Shown here one piece after another: positions 1 to 11,503 of a stretch of DNA of 64,000 bases; position 1 is the stretch's first letter; every line of letters begins with the position of its first letter. Made by a program: the position numbers and the translations under genes. Where the stretch lies: assembly GCA_025526935.1 (NCBI GenBank), contig JAHLKD010000026.1:124001-188000 (forward strand). Reading direction: 5' to 3'. The notes below the pieces were generated by a model. It saw nothing but the letters and a program-made list of their open reading frames with translations, was not told the DNA's origin and ran no database searches. The stretch is from Cladochytrium replicatum. Lineage: Eukaryota; Chytridiomycota; Chytridiomycetes; Cladochytriales; Cladochytriaceae.

Positions 1-2045
1 GACTTCTCGCCGGTTGCATTCAGCACGGGATTAAGTAGGGAAAAGACAACGGAGTCATCGTCAGAGTCGATGGCAGCGCTATCGGGGTTATCAGGCACGG
101 CAGGGGCAAATTGGACTTTCCGGGTGGCTGTTCGCGGAATGTGCGTATTCTTCTCGGCCGAAGTTGAGATCAGTTGGTTATGAATCTCTGGTTTCTTTGT
201 CGAAACAATCTCAGCAGCCACGGCCTCCAAGTTTGACACATCTGGCATCTCAAAATCCAGATCGAGGTCGATTTGAGGGACGCTGCCTGATTCATCATCG
301 GCTTGGCCAGATACGGAGAGCATTGAAAATGGAAGATCGGAATCAAGGTCATCAAAAACGAGACCAAGAGAGTCGTCGTCCCCGTTTGGGATCACAGGAA
401 TGTCATCTCGATCGTCGAACACGAAGCCCGCAAGCTGTGCTAGTGAGCCTTCGGTTTCATTGAACGTTTCCGAACGGCTTTGTACCCTTTTCGATGTTTG
501 GGATAGATCAAACTGCTGCGCGCCAAAAAGAGGAGCATTGTTGAAAGCGTCATCTTCGTCACCCAACAGAAAGCCACCACCTAGGTCCTTGCGAGAGTCT
601 TGCTTCTCGAACATAAATCCCGCACCACGGTTCAAACCAGATACCTCGAGATCCTCATCGTCTCGAAAGAATCCTCCACTCATCCCAAGGCCGTTGACTT
701 CGGCATGATCAACTTGCATATCTTCGTGTTCTCCGGGATTTGCGGTTTGTTCCTCCTCAATCGCACGCATCATCATCTCTGCGAGTTCAGCTTCATCGTC
801 GTCGAATAGATCCGCACTTTGTCTTGAGGTGGCAGTGTTTGCCGCCTGCGGTTTGCGAGTCGCATCGTTCTCACGAGAATTTGTCGCTGCCGCAATTGGT
901 GGACCGTTCTTTGCCCCCTGCTGTGGTTTCTTACCTGCCCCAGGAATCGCAAAATCTTTTCCCGATGGTGCCTTGTCCACCAAAAATCCGTTCTGTTCAT
1001 CATTTACGACCGCTGCTTCTTTGATAACTTCGTCTTGTCGCAGTTTGACCAACAATTCTTCATGGATCGACTCGAGAAAGTAACGATTGTGCTTTAATAC
1101 AAGCTTCACTTTCCCATAAGAAAGTGTATGGTCCTTGATGAATTCTTCGACAACACGAGATACTTTGATTTTGCTCAGTCGATTCAGAACCTCAATGATG
1201 CTTTCTGTGTCTAACCCAACTGAAACTGCGGCGTAGAGAGAATATTCAGTTAAACGATATTCGTGTACAAGTTGCGGTCGGGACACTGGCTCGGCAATTG
1301 CCCCCAAGAAGTCCTGAGCATGTTCGGATATCGGAGAAAATGCTTCAAGGTATATGTATCCGGAATCGCTGATCCATAATGGCCTCGATAAGTGATCGTC
1401 CTTGAGCCCGTGATTAGAATGATCTCCGCCAGATGGAAACAAATCACACAGTGTTGATTCGAATACCGACAATGCCGAGCCATCAGGACGAAATCCACTC
1501 CTCATTTCATCCTCATCTTCAGATGACGATCCAACCACATGATCCGCCATCCATCTGCGAAGGCTCTCAATTGAATCTCCTGATCCTCGCTTGCGGTTCT
1601 GGGATGTTCTTGGCAAGATGCTTTTGGAACTTTTGGAATTTCTTGACTTTTTTTTTCCAGTTTCAAGCGAATCATCATCGGATATAAACTCCAAATCTCT
1701 TTCTGAAGCATTTCGTCGTTGCGTAGTGCCCTTCCTAACGTTCACGCGTTCGTCATGAACCGTTTCATCATCATCTACAGCAGCTATTCTTCGTAAATTC
1801 CTCCTCGCCTTCTGAATAGATGGGGTATCATCAGTATCATCTCCCATCTTTCGTCGACGTTTTGAAACATTTGTATCGTCAGTCTGTGATCTCTTCCTGG
1901 ACTCATGCTCAGCTGGAGATATTCCAAAGTTATTCTTATCAATTTTCTGGGTAGACGAGGCCCGAGGTCTTCTCCTGCGAGGAGCGTCCACGTCCACCAG
2001 CTCGTCCACATCGCCGTGGTCCATCAGCGCAGTTCGAATGGACAT
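1..2045 (-). CDS. SSL2: XPB/Rad25/SSL2, TFIIH helicase, N-terminal part (runs off window)
   Basis: XPB is the DNA translocase subunit of TFIIH, acting in promoter opening and nucleotide excision repair in the nucleus. The frame is open from ATG 2045 to the window edge (681 codons, no intron seen). Residues 1-210 are basic/acidic low complexity with KR-rich patches that could be nuclear signals. Residues about 215-330 match the conserved XPB N-terminal domain ([37 protein letters not shown]-like [16 protein letters not shown]). After that the frame stays open for about 350 residues of D/E-rich sequence without reaching the helicase motifs, much longer than the usual 50-100 residue acidic linker. 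An in-frame ATG at 2024 is an alternative start. The helicase core should lie left of the window; if it does not, this would be an XPB-like paralogue lacking it. The family call is firm; the full-length structure is unknown. Confidence 0.85.
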   Translation of the reverse strand, partial: MSIRTALMDHGDVDELVDVDAPRRRRPRASSTQKIDKNNFGISPAEHESRKRSQTDDTNVSKRRRKMGDDTDDTPSIQKARRNLRRIAAVDDDETVHDERVNVRKGTTQRRNASERDLEFISDDDSLETGKKKSRNSKSSKSILPRTSQNRKRGSGDSIESLRRWMADHVVGSSSEDEDEMRSGFRPDGSALSVFESTLCDLFPSGGDHSNHGLKDDHLSRPLWISDSGYIYLEAFSPISEHAQDFLGAIAEPVSRPQLVHEYRLTEYSLYAAVSVGLDTESIIEVLNRLSKIKVSRVVEEFIKDHTLSYGKVKLVLKHNRYFLESIHEELLVKLRQDEVIKEAAVVNDEQNGFLVDKAPSGKDFAIPGAGKKPQQGAKNGPPIAAATNSRENDATRKPQAANTATSRQSADLFDDDEAELAEMMMRAIEEEQTANPGEHEDMQVDHAEVNGLGMSGGFFRDDEDLEVSGLNRGAGFMFEKQDSRKDLGGGFLLGDEDDAFNNAPLFGAQQFDLSQTSKRVQSRSETFNETEGSLAQLAGFVFDDRDDIPVIPNGDDDSLGLVFDDLDSDLPFSMLSVSGQADDESGSVPQIDLDLDFEMPDVSNLEAVAAEIVSTKKPEIHNQLISTSAEKNTHIPRTATRKVQFAPAVPDNPDSAAIDSDDDSVVFSLLNPVLNATGEK

Positions 2046-2074
2046 GTGATCAAGTAGTGTGGCACAATATAAAA

Positions 2075-2758
2075 ATGTCGTTCACGATGCCGGACGAGAT
2101 CAAGGATGAACTCAAGAAGTTGCGGTTCAGGTGTGCAGGAATTTCTGTGGGCTGGCGTGGTGATATTTAAATTGGAGGCTGTTTGATTGTTCTGCACAGA
2201 AAGTCGAAGTCAAATGCAGCTCTCATTTGCCAGATGGATGTTAAGAAGCTCGAGGTTCGGAAAGACGAGTTCCTGGACGACACAACGTTGGGTATAATCT
2301 CTCATAAAAGTTTTAGCTTATGGATTTCTTATGATGGGCTGTCCCAACAAAATAGAGGAGATTGTGGAGGAATTGCCAGACGCTGACGCACGATTCATCG
2401 TTCTAAGCTATGAACTTCATCATGACGACGGACGTGTATCTTACCCCATAGTCGGGATCAATTACTGCCACCCAGGTAATCGTTTGAATGACGCTCATCA
2501 GCTCGCCCTCATCTGTATGGGTGTAACCTTGCCCAATGCCAGCGTCGGGCGATCAAGTGCGAGTAACCTCAGCCGCTTGTCGTTCTCGCTTTTTTCAAGA
2601 GGCAGAAGTGTCAGGCAAGGTAAAGGCGCGGGATTTTCTAATGGCTGTATTTCACGCTTGACATGATTGCATTATAGGTTCTTGAGCTCGAAGAGCCTGA
2701 AGATCTGACCAAGGAGAACTTGGAGAAATGGATACTGTCCTCAAAAACACGCCCATAG
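2075..2758 (+). CDS. GMF: Glia maturation factor (GMF/AIM7), ADF-H domain
   Basis: GMF is an ADF/cofilin-fold protein that binds Arp2/3, debranches actin and inhibits nucleation. Five exons: 2075-2130, 2200-2291, 2356-2475, 2543-2619, 2678-2758. They join in frame to 141 residues, the normal family size. The diagnostic core is [20 protein letters not shown], and the protein ends in KENLEKWIL plus a short tail. All introns are GT/AG and 58-69 bp. It is divergent from XPB with only 29 bp between the two start codons. ARPC2, an Arp2/3 subunit, is 18 kb away in the same window. Exon 4 (residues about 90-115) is the least similar part, but its frame is forced by the flanking exons. Confidence 0.9.
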
Positions 2759-4399
2759 GTGGGCTGATGCGAATGGTGGTGTATTACTCCACATACATAG
2801 CGTAGCTTCAATACATACCATCAATATTATCCGAATACCTTTGAAGCGTCCCGATCTGGCTCCACACGGATTGTTGACCAATTTGACCAATTCAAAGAGC
2901 GGAGAAATACATATTCAGAAACCCAAGGATGATGCATTCTTGGTGCTCAACCGTCGCCAATTGTTGCCAATAGTAAGAAATTTGGAACAAAGTTGCTGCG
3001 TTCTATTCAAGATCATTCACCACCCTGTCCTCAACCACCCAAAATCACATCATAAGTTGACTTAGGTGAATCGGATATGCAACGTATCTAAGATTGCAGA
3101 AAATTGGAGGGAAAATAAAATCTGGCTTTCTCATCGTGTCGATGAGATACTCTTTTCCTTTCACTTGGCCCAACTTTTTGATGATTTAAGAAGAGGATGG
3201 TCACTCGTTATCAATAGCGAAAGGAAACAAAGCAAATGCGCCGTCGAACACTTTCTTACCAAAAAATTGAACAGAAAGCAACAGAAGATCGGATAGTGCA
3301 AATACATCCTCCAAAGTGGTTGGACTGAGCTCCCAATACCAAATATATGCAAGAGTGGACATTGCTATCCCCTTCGGAAATCCGCAAATGATCTTCACTG
3401 TCCAAGTGATTTCGAAGAACCATTAGCGATGAACTTGGTTTGGAAATGAAGGACCGCAGCAGTAAAATGAATGGATGGAGAGGCACCGACATAGGCGAAA
3501 TTATGCTCCTGACCATCTTTAGCACGGTGTTGGTTCGAGACGTTCGACTTCTTTTTAGTACTCAACGAATACCTCATCTTCAAGGAGCTTGGAATCGGTG
3601 GGTGACGACGATAGAATCTCGACAGCGCACCGCGGAGGCGGTACTTGGACTGTAAACTGCACTGCCAATTTAAGTCCTTCCCGAACATTCTTTCAGTCGC
3701 ATTTCATTGTCAGGTCCTGAGCCGCAACCTTGCTTTTCAGAAAACACTTTCCTCAAGCGTATGATCGATTGCCTTCTCTCCACCCGTTGAGCACAGCGTT
3801 TTCCTTGTCCTTGAGTCGCTATCGAGAGCGGGTTCCAGATCCACGTCCTCAAGGTTCTTCAGTGTCGACCTCTTGTCCATAAGACTACCCAATCCCAGAA
3901 GCGGATCAACACCGAATACCGTGGATGTGGCACGAACCGCATGTATGTACATGCCCAAAGGCGTAACCAGTCCCAAAAATGTACATTCCCACGATCTGAC
4001 TTGTGACGAACAACGCAAGTTGCCAACGTTTCTATCTTGTATATTCCATTGATGTTCAGTTCTTCAATGCGGTACGGGAGTCTTGACCAGAGTTGTTCTA
4101 GTGAAGCATCATGTCGTTCAAGAAACTCATTATACCTTTCCTCTAGAGTGTACTACTTCCGCTTCTCTTTCTCTGCCAACTTCTCTGCCATTTTGTTGAT
4201 TTTGGCAACCGGGACCAATAAGGATTAAAGTCCAGACTATGATATAGGAAAACCCTGAAGGTGTGGCTCAAACAGTTGCCTCCGATCTGTTATAACCAGA
4301 AAACGTTGTAAAGAGGAGATTTTATTCATGACATGTCTGTTCTTCAAAATTTTGTCCAGTTAAAGGCTAGTCAGGTGTAACCAGTTGAGAAGTGGACTT
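2759..4399. other. Gene-poor stretch with one decayed-looking frame
   Basis: No convincing gene here. The best candidate is on the minus strand from ATG 4192: a short lysine-rich start (MAEKLAEKEKRK), an in-frame TAG, then an open charged stretch (YTLEERYNEFLERHDASLEQ) to about 4000. A second frame, 4018 down to 3737, is open and ends after DHTLEESVF. The two can be joined only by assuming an intron or a frameshift. No family is recognised. It may be a decayed or lineage-specific gene. The rest (2759-3700) shows only short random frames. Confidence 0.3.
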
Positions 4400-4800
4400 A
4401 GGACAGACCTCTGAAACGTTTAAACCTCTAATAGCATCTGAGAAACAGTTTGCAACAACCACTCTAGAAGAACAAAACTAAGTGGTAACAGTACTGCCCT
4501 AGAAAGAAGCTCAACCCAAAGAATTGTACGATTGGTGGTCGTAAGCAGCTTGAATATCTAAAAAACCAGCAACCCAAGAAACCTTGGTATTACACACATG
4601 GGAAATACATACCTGAAGACCAAAAACACATTCCATTTCTGAACGTCATGACTGAAATCCAGCTTGGGCAGCATCAAAGATGTAGCAACGAAGCTCTCTC
4701 AAAAATTTTTGGGCAACACACAAATTGTAATGGGGAGATAATTAGTAATGTCACCAAATGGAACGTTGCTTCAAACATGGTGTAAAAAGTTCAAGGTTCC
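4400..4800 (-). mobile_element. Decayed LINE fragment (reverse-transcriptase region)
   Basis: This sequence aligns by eye with the RT part of the LINE at 6650-6960: the same order of blocks (GAAACAGTTTGCAACAACC, CCCAAAGAATTGTACGATTG, AGCAGCTTGAATATCTAAAA, CTGAAATCCAGCTTGGGCAG) on the same strand, with many substitutions and indels. It is an older relic of the same LINE family. From 4800 to 5055 I see no feature apart from a C-rich run at about 4885-4891. Confidence 0.7.
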
Positions 4801-5299
4801 ATGGAGTGGGGAGACTACTTCAAAAATTGACAGTGGGAATCTCGTTAATCTATTCATGCGGGTCACTAATCAGTCATAGTTACCCCCCCTCTTTACCCTC
4901 ACTTAGTCGATCCAATAATCTTTTTTGAACTTCAAAATGAGTATTAATCTTCCAACCAATACCTATCACCTGCTGGTGCAAAATTCAAATCCAAGTGTAA
5001 AAGAGGACACAAAGATTCTTAACAATATCTTATTTCGTTGCACAGCGATATCAATTTTTTTTGAGCAGTATTGTTTATTTATTTTGCACATACAATCATA
5101 ACAAAAAACAACACTCGAAGTGCCTTACAAGATGGCCAGGGACCAGCACATAGGGAAGTGCTCGCAGCATAAGGAAAAGGAACAAAGAAAAATAGAAAAA
5201 GTAACCTCAAACCTGAGTAAATTCAAACCTGTGGCTACCCGTCAGATACTGCTAAGGTGCCAAAAACAGGTGAGTAAGAAATAATGAAAAAAGAAAACA

Positions 5300-8183
5300 T
5301 TAAAGATCCACAAGTGCAGGGCCAAAGAGGAAGTCTGGAGGAGAAACTTCTAATTGCAGACCAATACAGTGAAGCCAAATCTTATGAAGGCAATGAAAAA
5401 CAAGGTACAACGGTGCAAGATTCGCTGGGTTAACAATACAAAGTGGACAAAGGCTATCAATTGCAACATCAAGTGGGAGCTGTAAAACAGGAACAGGAAC
5501 AGGAGGCAACATTAGGTCAAGACGCAAACATTCTGAAACATGAGATCTAGAGAGAGTTGCAGCACAGCAGCGATAACACTGCTTTCGGGGGTGATAAAAC
5601 AAACATCCAAGAGGATACTGAAGCCTCAAGATTGACGAAATAGGGAAGCATGGAGGAGCAATTGCTAGCGCATGAGGGTGTGCAGATGCAAGGGGAGCAA
5701 AGCTAGCAGCTATAGCACTATAGGCAGTTGAGGCTAATTGATGAACATGATTTGCCATAACATCAGAAGGTTTGGAACTTTGGGAACTACAACTTTTGCT
5801 GCTGGGAAGAGGAAGTGATTGTTGAAAGGAACAGGAGAACAACGAAAATGCTTTCCCTGGTGAAGAAAGAATGACAACATAGAGTGAACCATATCAGGGG
5901 CATCATCATCCAACCAACGCTGAGAAACCTCTGAAACTGCAGATATTGAAGCTGACACTAAAGGTCAGGAAACTTAAAAAACAGCAAAACCCCAGCAATT
6001 GAAGTGGAAAATGAAAGGCAAAGAAATCTACACACAAACTTTGGTGAATTAAAGTCTGAACTGGTTTGCAAACAGTCCGAACTGGTTTGCAAACAGTCCG
6101 AACTGGTTTGCAAACAGCAACAGAGGGAAGAATAAAATATAAACCAAATTCAAGCGTAGGTCGAATAAAGGACAAAAACAAATGACGAACCACAACCAGA
6201 GAATGAGAACCAAACATCCTTGAAAAAGAAAGCAAAGCAAAAGAAGCTGCACGCGCTTTGTCAAGTCGATGGGAAACAGTCAGTGAAACATCAAATCCAG
6301 TATCTCCAAAAAAGCAACCCAGATAACGAAATGAAGGCTTGACAGGCAGAGATTGACCACGAAGAAGCAAAGGCGAATTAGCAGGAATGGGAATTCTTGT
6401 GAGGATCACAGACTTCAAAGGAGCAAAAGAAAAACCACAAGCTTGGGCAAACTGGTCACAAACAGAGAGAAGAACCTGCATAGCATCCAAAGTAAGTGCA
6501 AACAAGGCCAAATCATCTGCAAATAAAAAAGAATTATATCGTGGTTTGGCAGGATGAAAGAGTGTTATAGGAGGGGCAAATGGTCGGAGGAGCCCAGGTA
6601 GAGGATCAAGAAAAGTGATATAGAGAAGTGGACTGAGAACAGAACCTTGAAACAAACCTCTAAACAAATCAAAAGCATCTGAAAAACAATTTGCAACAAC
6701 CACTCTGGAAGAACAAAAATTTTCAAACAGAGACTTCAAAATGAAGACAAATGGCAACGGTGCTCCTTTTGAAAGAAGCTCAGCCCAAAGAATTGCACGA
6801 TTGGTAGCGCCATAAGCAGCTTGAATATCTAAAAAACGAGCAACCCAAGGAACCTTGGCATTAGTCGCATGGGAGATACATGCCTGAAGACCAAAAACTT
6901 TCCCGAGCGGTGTGATTGAAGTCCAGCTTGGGCAGGATCAAGTGGGCGTTGAGAAGTAATAGCAGAATGAATTGTGGCAGCAAAGCTTGCTCAAAAATTT
7001 TCAGTCAACACGAAAGAGTAATGGGGTGATAATTAGTAATGTCACCAAGCGTACCACGTTGCTTCCAAACTGGGTGCAAAAGCCCAAGATTGCATGAAGT
7101 GAGTGTAAGACTACTGCGAAAAATGGACTGAGAAAGTGCATGAGGGAATAATAGTCACAGAATGCTGAACGAGCCTTACTACGCAATAAAGCAATCTGAG
7201 GAGGCAGAGGAGTGGTCGCTGGTGCTCTACGACGAGGTGTTGGTGGTCCCAATGTCAGAACTGCTGCTGCCTCAACAAAATCAACTATAGTTTTGAAATG
7301 CGGAATCAATTGCTCCCCAGGCCACTGCACGAGAAAGAGAAGTCCCCACAGGGACCTGAAGTGGTTCCAATGCTGCTGTTAGTGCCTGATGTTGGAGGAA
7401 GCAGAATCTTAGCAGTTTCTCTGTACGATTTACAAATAACTACATCCTTTAACAATCGGAGATTCCAAGAAGGTAGAGGAGGAGGCACAGTGGCCTGAGG
7501 ATCTGGGCTAGCTAAAGAAAATGAACAGGTCACCGCAAAATGGTCTGAACGATGGGGAGCCATAGACTGGGGTTGATCATGCACTATATAAGAAGAAGCT
7601 GTCACATAAGTAGAAGCAAAAAACAAATCAATAATTGAACTCCCTAAGTGGGAACGAAAAGTTGGGCGACGAGCTGAAGAAGAAGCTGGGACAACCAATG
7701 AAAGTGAGTGGGCTGTAAAAAAAGGAAGAAGTGCTCTGGCATGGGCATTAGTTACACAATCACTGGTGCTCTGAGTTCTAAAATTGAAGTGGTGTATCCG
7801 AATTCGAAACAAATTGAGGAAAATCAGATAATGCACCCAAACAGTCTTCTGCAGTCCAACGGGGGAAAAATAAAATCCACCAATCACGACCTGACAAAAC
7901 CTAAACCACAAACCAAACCCAGATGGAACTGATGCAATCAACCTAGATTGATAAGTACTGCAACAATGTGGGTTTATAAGAGCACCACCAGATGCCAAGG
8001 AGCGTCTGGTGGAGGACGAGAATCAAACAACAAATACTCAGAAGAAACACTGTCTAAAGTTAACTGATGAGTTTCTGTTAAAACTAAAAAATCAAGCTGA
8101 CGAGTAACAAGCCAAGCAAGTAAAACTGAAAAATCCAGAGGCAAACCTCTATAGTTGAAGGTTCCAGCATGAAAAGTCCACAT
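5300..8183 (-). pseudogene. LINE copy 1 ORF2 (endonuclease-RT), frameshifted
   Basis: The polyprotein should begin at ATG 8183 and end with the stop at 5300. It is split into open pieces in different frames: 8183-7974 (endonuclease start), 7998-7306 (endonuclease core to SDH motif), 7330-7001, 6757-5906 (RT with FADD box) and 5842-5300 (C-terminal knuckle). Adjacent pieces overlap, as expected for single-base indels in one ancestral frame. RT palm residues are present (FADD), but the product cannot be made. A 21-bp repeat encoding CKPVRTV units interrupts the region just after RT. Confidence 0.8.
6055..6117 (-). repeat. 21-bp tandem repeat, 3 units, inside LINE copy 1
   Basis: Three near-perfect units of GAACTGGTTTGCAAACAGTCC lie head to tail and encode VCKPVRT repeats on the LINE strand. 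The plus-strand copy at about 29977-30018 has two units. The repeat sits where copy 2 has ordinary post-RT sequence, so it arose in the copy 1/copy 3 sublineage. Confidence 0.85.
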
Positions 8184-8598
8184 TAATTGCGAGATGTAGG
8201 TTCAGAACGCAAAGAACGGGCTAAAGAAACTGTAGCGTCAAAGTCTGCAGCAGGAAGATTAGAACGAAGATAATGAAAACCTGCAGGATCATGAGTAATT
8301 CGCAAGAGGTGAGCAAATCTTTTGTGAACAGCCTTTGCTACAGCAACTTGACGTTGCTCAAGTGATTGAACAGACCCAGAACGAAGCCTACCAGGGTCAA
8401 AAAAGATCAACAGTCGCCTCATCACCTGGAAAAATGTCTTTGTGGAGCTTGTCAGCACAGTCAGAAGTACAAATAAACTCCGCAATGTTACGCCCAATAA
8501 AACTAATATGGCGAATGTCACGGGAAAATTGAGGGTTTCCAGAATTCGATTAATCAGAGTGCGGAGCTGATTGAGTGGCTGACGACTAATTTCCTTGA
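8183..8598 (-). pseudogene. LINE copy 1 ORF1, C-terminal fragment
   Basis: This encodes the end of the LINE ORF1 protein (RNA-binding, Gag-like role by family). It is homologous to 32010-32386 of copy 4: SGSVQSLEQRQVAVAKAVHK, then RFAHLLRITHDPA. The stop codon overlaps the ORF2 start as TAATG (8185-8181), a stop/start arrangement typical of re-initiation in LINEs. The fragment begins where the element is truncated, and a 1-bp deletion relative to copy 4 is visible near 8540. Confidence 0.75.
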
Positions 8599-10885
8599 AC
8601 CAAGACAGTTTGACCAAATGCGGTTAAGTGCACGAAGAACAAGAACCCACTGGGAAAAAGCAGGGGAAGGATAAAAAGGCCGTGGTGAAAGCATATCAAT
8701 TGCAATGTCAAGAGGTAGGCGGGGATCGTCAGGCAGGCCTAAATCAGAAGTAGCAGACAAACTAGCACGCAAATGTAGACACACAGAGACATGGGCACGC
8801 GACACTTCAGGGGCATCATGACAGTTCCTACAATAAAGTCAGGGGTTTGGAAACAGGCGGCCAAGCCGAAAAAGCAGGAACAAACAAAGACAGACTGTTG
8901 GGAGATGTTGGTGTGGGGGTAGCAACAAAGGGTGGCGAAGTTTCAAATTGCGGACAGGGGCAAACGAAACTGCAATTGGTCCATTATGTGCAACAGCTAA
9001 AGACTGAAAATGCAACATCAACGGATGAAGTGGGGGCACAACAGGCATAGGAACAATGAGATCATTGTGACAAGCGGAAAAATAAGGAGATGAACCATAA
9101 CCGACTGGAGATGACCGATAGAATTGCAACACAGCAGCTGGTAACAGAGGGCTGGAATCACTAGACCAGCGAGCAAACATACGTGCCTGAAGGTACTTCA
9201 GCCTGAACTCAAAAGTAGGAATTTGCGCTAACAGCAACAAACCAACACGCGAAGTGGTATGGGCTATCGAAAACAGACGACACAGTGCATGATAACAAAA
9301 ACGCTCGAGTACCTGAAGCTGAGCAGTGGAAGGCCGAATAAGTGCTAAACCAAACTCAAGTGAAGGTCTAATAAAAGACAAAAACAACAACCTGGCAACA
9401 CGAGGAGCAGACCCACCAAAGTACGAGACATAAGGTGCAAAAAGATACAATAAGGCACGAGCTTTCTCTAAGCGATGATCAATAGTTGCAGCAAGATCAA
9501 ACCCTTCAATAGTAAAATATTGACCAAGGTATCTAAATGAAACCTCTACAGGGAGGGCAGAGCCATGAAGCTTCAAGGGGGTGGGTAACCGTTGAGAAGA
9601 TAACACAGCACACTTTGAAGGTGAAAACACAAAATGAGAAGCTAAAGCAAAATCTTCACAAATTTTCAATGCACGTTGGGCTTGCTCAGGGGTGGCAGAA
9701 AACAAAGCTATGTCATCAGCAAAAAACAACGAATTGAAAACAGGAGTGTTATAAGAAAACCTAGCAAGATGAGAAGATTCACGACGAAGGAGCTGTGCTA
9801 AAGGATTGATGAAAACTGAGTACAAGAACGGAGACAAAACAGAACCTTGAAAAAGACCTCGTGGAAGCGAAAACAAATCAGAAGAACGATTCTCTATAAC
9901 AACCTGAGAAGAACAACAATCAAACATACTCATCAAAACAGAGATCAAACGGTTTGGAATTCTGGGAAATTGACGAAGACGTTCCCACAAAAGAGGCCTA
10001 TGCACAGTATCATACGCTGCTTTAATATCTAAGAAAGTAACACAATAAGGCAGAGCAGTGCGGGAAGCCCGTCGAAGGGTAGCATCTAATGCAAAAACAC
10101 ACTCAACACCTGAACGATTGGCCTGGAAACCAGCTTGGGCGGGATCAAGTTTACCAACATGAGCTACAAGCATAGGAAGCAGGGTACGCTCAAAGATTTT
10201 TCTATCAACATTGGTTAAAGTAATGGGGCGGTACTGACTAATATCACCAATGGAGCCCTTATTCTTCCAAACAGGTAACAACAAGCCAGCATTCCAGGCA
10301 GAGGGCGACAAACCTGAACGGAAAATAGCGTTTGAAAGTTGAACAAAAAGGATAGCAACATCAGAAGCTAACGGCTTAAATAACTCAGCTGGAATATGGT
10401 TTGGGCCAGGAGCAGAGTTGTTTGGGGAAGAACGAATAGCACAAACAAAGTCACTAACACTAACTGACACAGAATCATTCAGCGCATGTAGACGAACGTG
10501 TTCTGCACTGGCAGAGGATTGTGCAAACTGAGTCTGATAAACGGAGGCAAAGTGATTGCGATAATGAGATAAAGAGGCAGGATCAGACAATAAACCACTT
10601 GCAGCTGAGCGCCGTTGATGACACCTACGCGCGGTGGAAAGAACTTTGCTAACCTCGGTTAAAGAACTAGGAGAAGAACTAAACATATTGTCGCCAGAAG
10701 CCTCTCGAGCTCGCTGAGAAAGAGACCAAGTACGAAAAGCTTTGACACGCTCACGCGATAGCCGGTCACGCTCCAAGCGGCAATACTCAACTAAACCAGG
10801 ATCAGGATCATCACAGGAAGAAACAGATAAATAGTGCTTATGAGCAAGTAAGTAGCTCCGTCGCAAGGCCACTAAATGCGGCGGC
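8599..10885 (-). pseudogene. LINE copy 2 ORF2, RT and C-terminal part, one nonsense codon
   Basis: The frame is open for about 680 codons from the insertion site to a TGA at 8839-8841, then continues in the same frame through the Cys/His knuckle (YCRNCHDA, HVSVCLHL) to the junction near 8599. RT motifs in order: GPNHIPAELFKPL, FLDIKAAYDTV, GLFQGSVLSPFLY, FFADDIALFS, YLGQYF. At the TGA a CGA (Arg) codon is expected from context, consistent with one C-to-T change. Apart from this codon, the chromovirus insertion and the lost 3' end, it looks intact. The +-strand frames here are shadows. Confidence 0.85.
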
Positions 10886-11355
10886 TGTTAAATTCTGTGT
10901 ACCCTTGGAGGGCTTACCCATTGTTTTGTGCAATAGGCTTTTCTCTTGGGCTTGAGAAGGTTTTATGCTATTGCTCGATTTATGCTTTGGGCAGTCATGC
11001 TGTTTATTTTCTTTATTGTAATTGTTGAATATTCTTCTGTGTGGGAATATTTATTGCGGTGTGAGGGTGGCTGGTTCCTTGAGACAGTGGAACAAACCAA
11101 ACACTCACACACCACAGGTATAAATAAAGGAGACAGTGGAACAAACCAAACACTCACACACCACAGTCTTCCTGGTTAGCAATCCCAGCCTTGATTTGTA
11201 TTAGCCACAGAGTGCTTGTGTGCAACAAGGGAATTTGCTTTATCATTTACCCCATATTCAACTGGGCCAAGAGACGGAACCTGGAGCTGTTGTGCTAGCT
11301 AAAGTACAGCTAAACACGCCCTACCGCTGCCAGGAGAAGCCCTTGGTTTTTAACA
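10886..11355 (+). repeat. 5' LTR of the chromovirus
   Basis: A 470-bp long terminal repeat, TGTTAA...TTAACA. It contains a directly repeated motif around 11085-11166 (GACAGTGGAACAAACCAAAC twice) with a TATAAATAAA box between the copies at about 11119. This is a likely promoter, placing the transcription start in the second half of the LTR. A candidate primer-binding site (TGGTGGTTTCATCC...) begins two bases after the LTR, at 11358. Confidence 0.93.
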
Positions 11356-11503
11356 GGTGGTGGTTTCATCCGGGACCCACCATTTTTGGACCTTTTTGTG
11401 CGTTCACTCAGGAACGTATTACCGGCTACACAAACACTTCCCTGATTACTCAGAATTACGGGCGATCAGTTTCGATTATTTTACGCATTTTTCTGAGCAC
11501 AAT

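Larger units (their letters stand above)
5056..8598 (-). mobile_element. LINE copy 1 (APE/RT non-LTR retrotransposon), 5'-truncated in ORF1
   Basis: Read on the minus strand it runs from the C-terminal part of ORF1 (8598) through an AP-endonuclease/RT ORF2 to a 3' end with an A-rich tail near 5056-5063. Recognisable parts are the endonuclease (FNYRGL, LVLTETH, SIIDLFF, SDHFAVT), RT (GLFQGSVLSPLLY, FLFADDLALF, YLGCFFGDTGF) and a C-terminal Cys/His knuckle (CYRCC then HVSECL). Several frameshifts break ORF2, so the copy is dead. Its 5' end abuts the 3' part of LINE copy 2. No target duplication is evident. It is very similar to the plus-strand fragment at 29560-30985. Confidence 0.88.

Noticed and set aside
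6058-6118. CRISPR-like array
   Set aside because: The 21-bp units are contiguous with no spacers and lie in a eukaryotic LINE; a simple tandem repeat.
5056-8599. Target-site duplication around LINE copy 1
   Set aside because: I compared both flanks (about 5040 and 8600) and found no convincing direct repeat; the remaining 3' part of copy 2 is also not found below 5056, so a deletion may have occurred.
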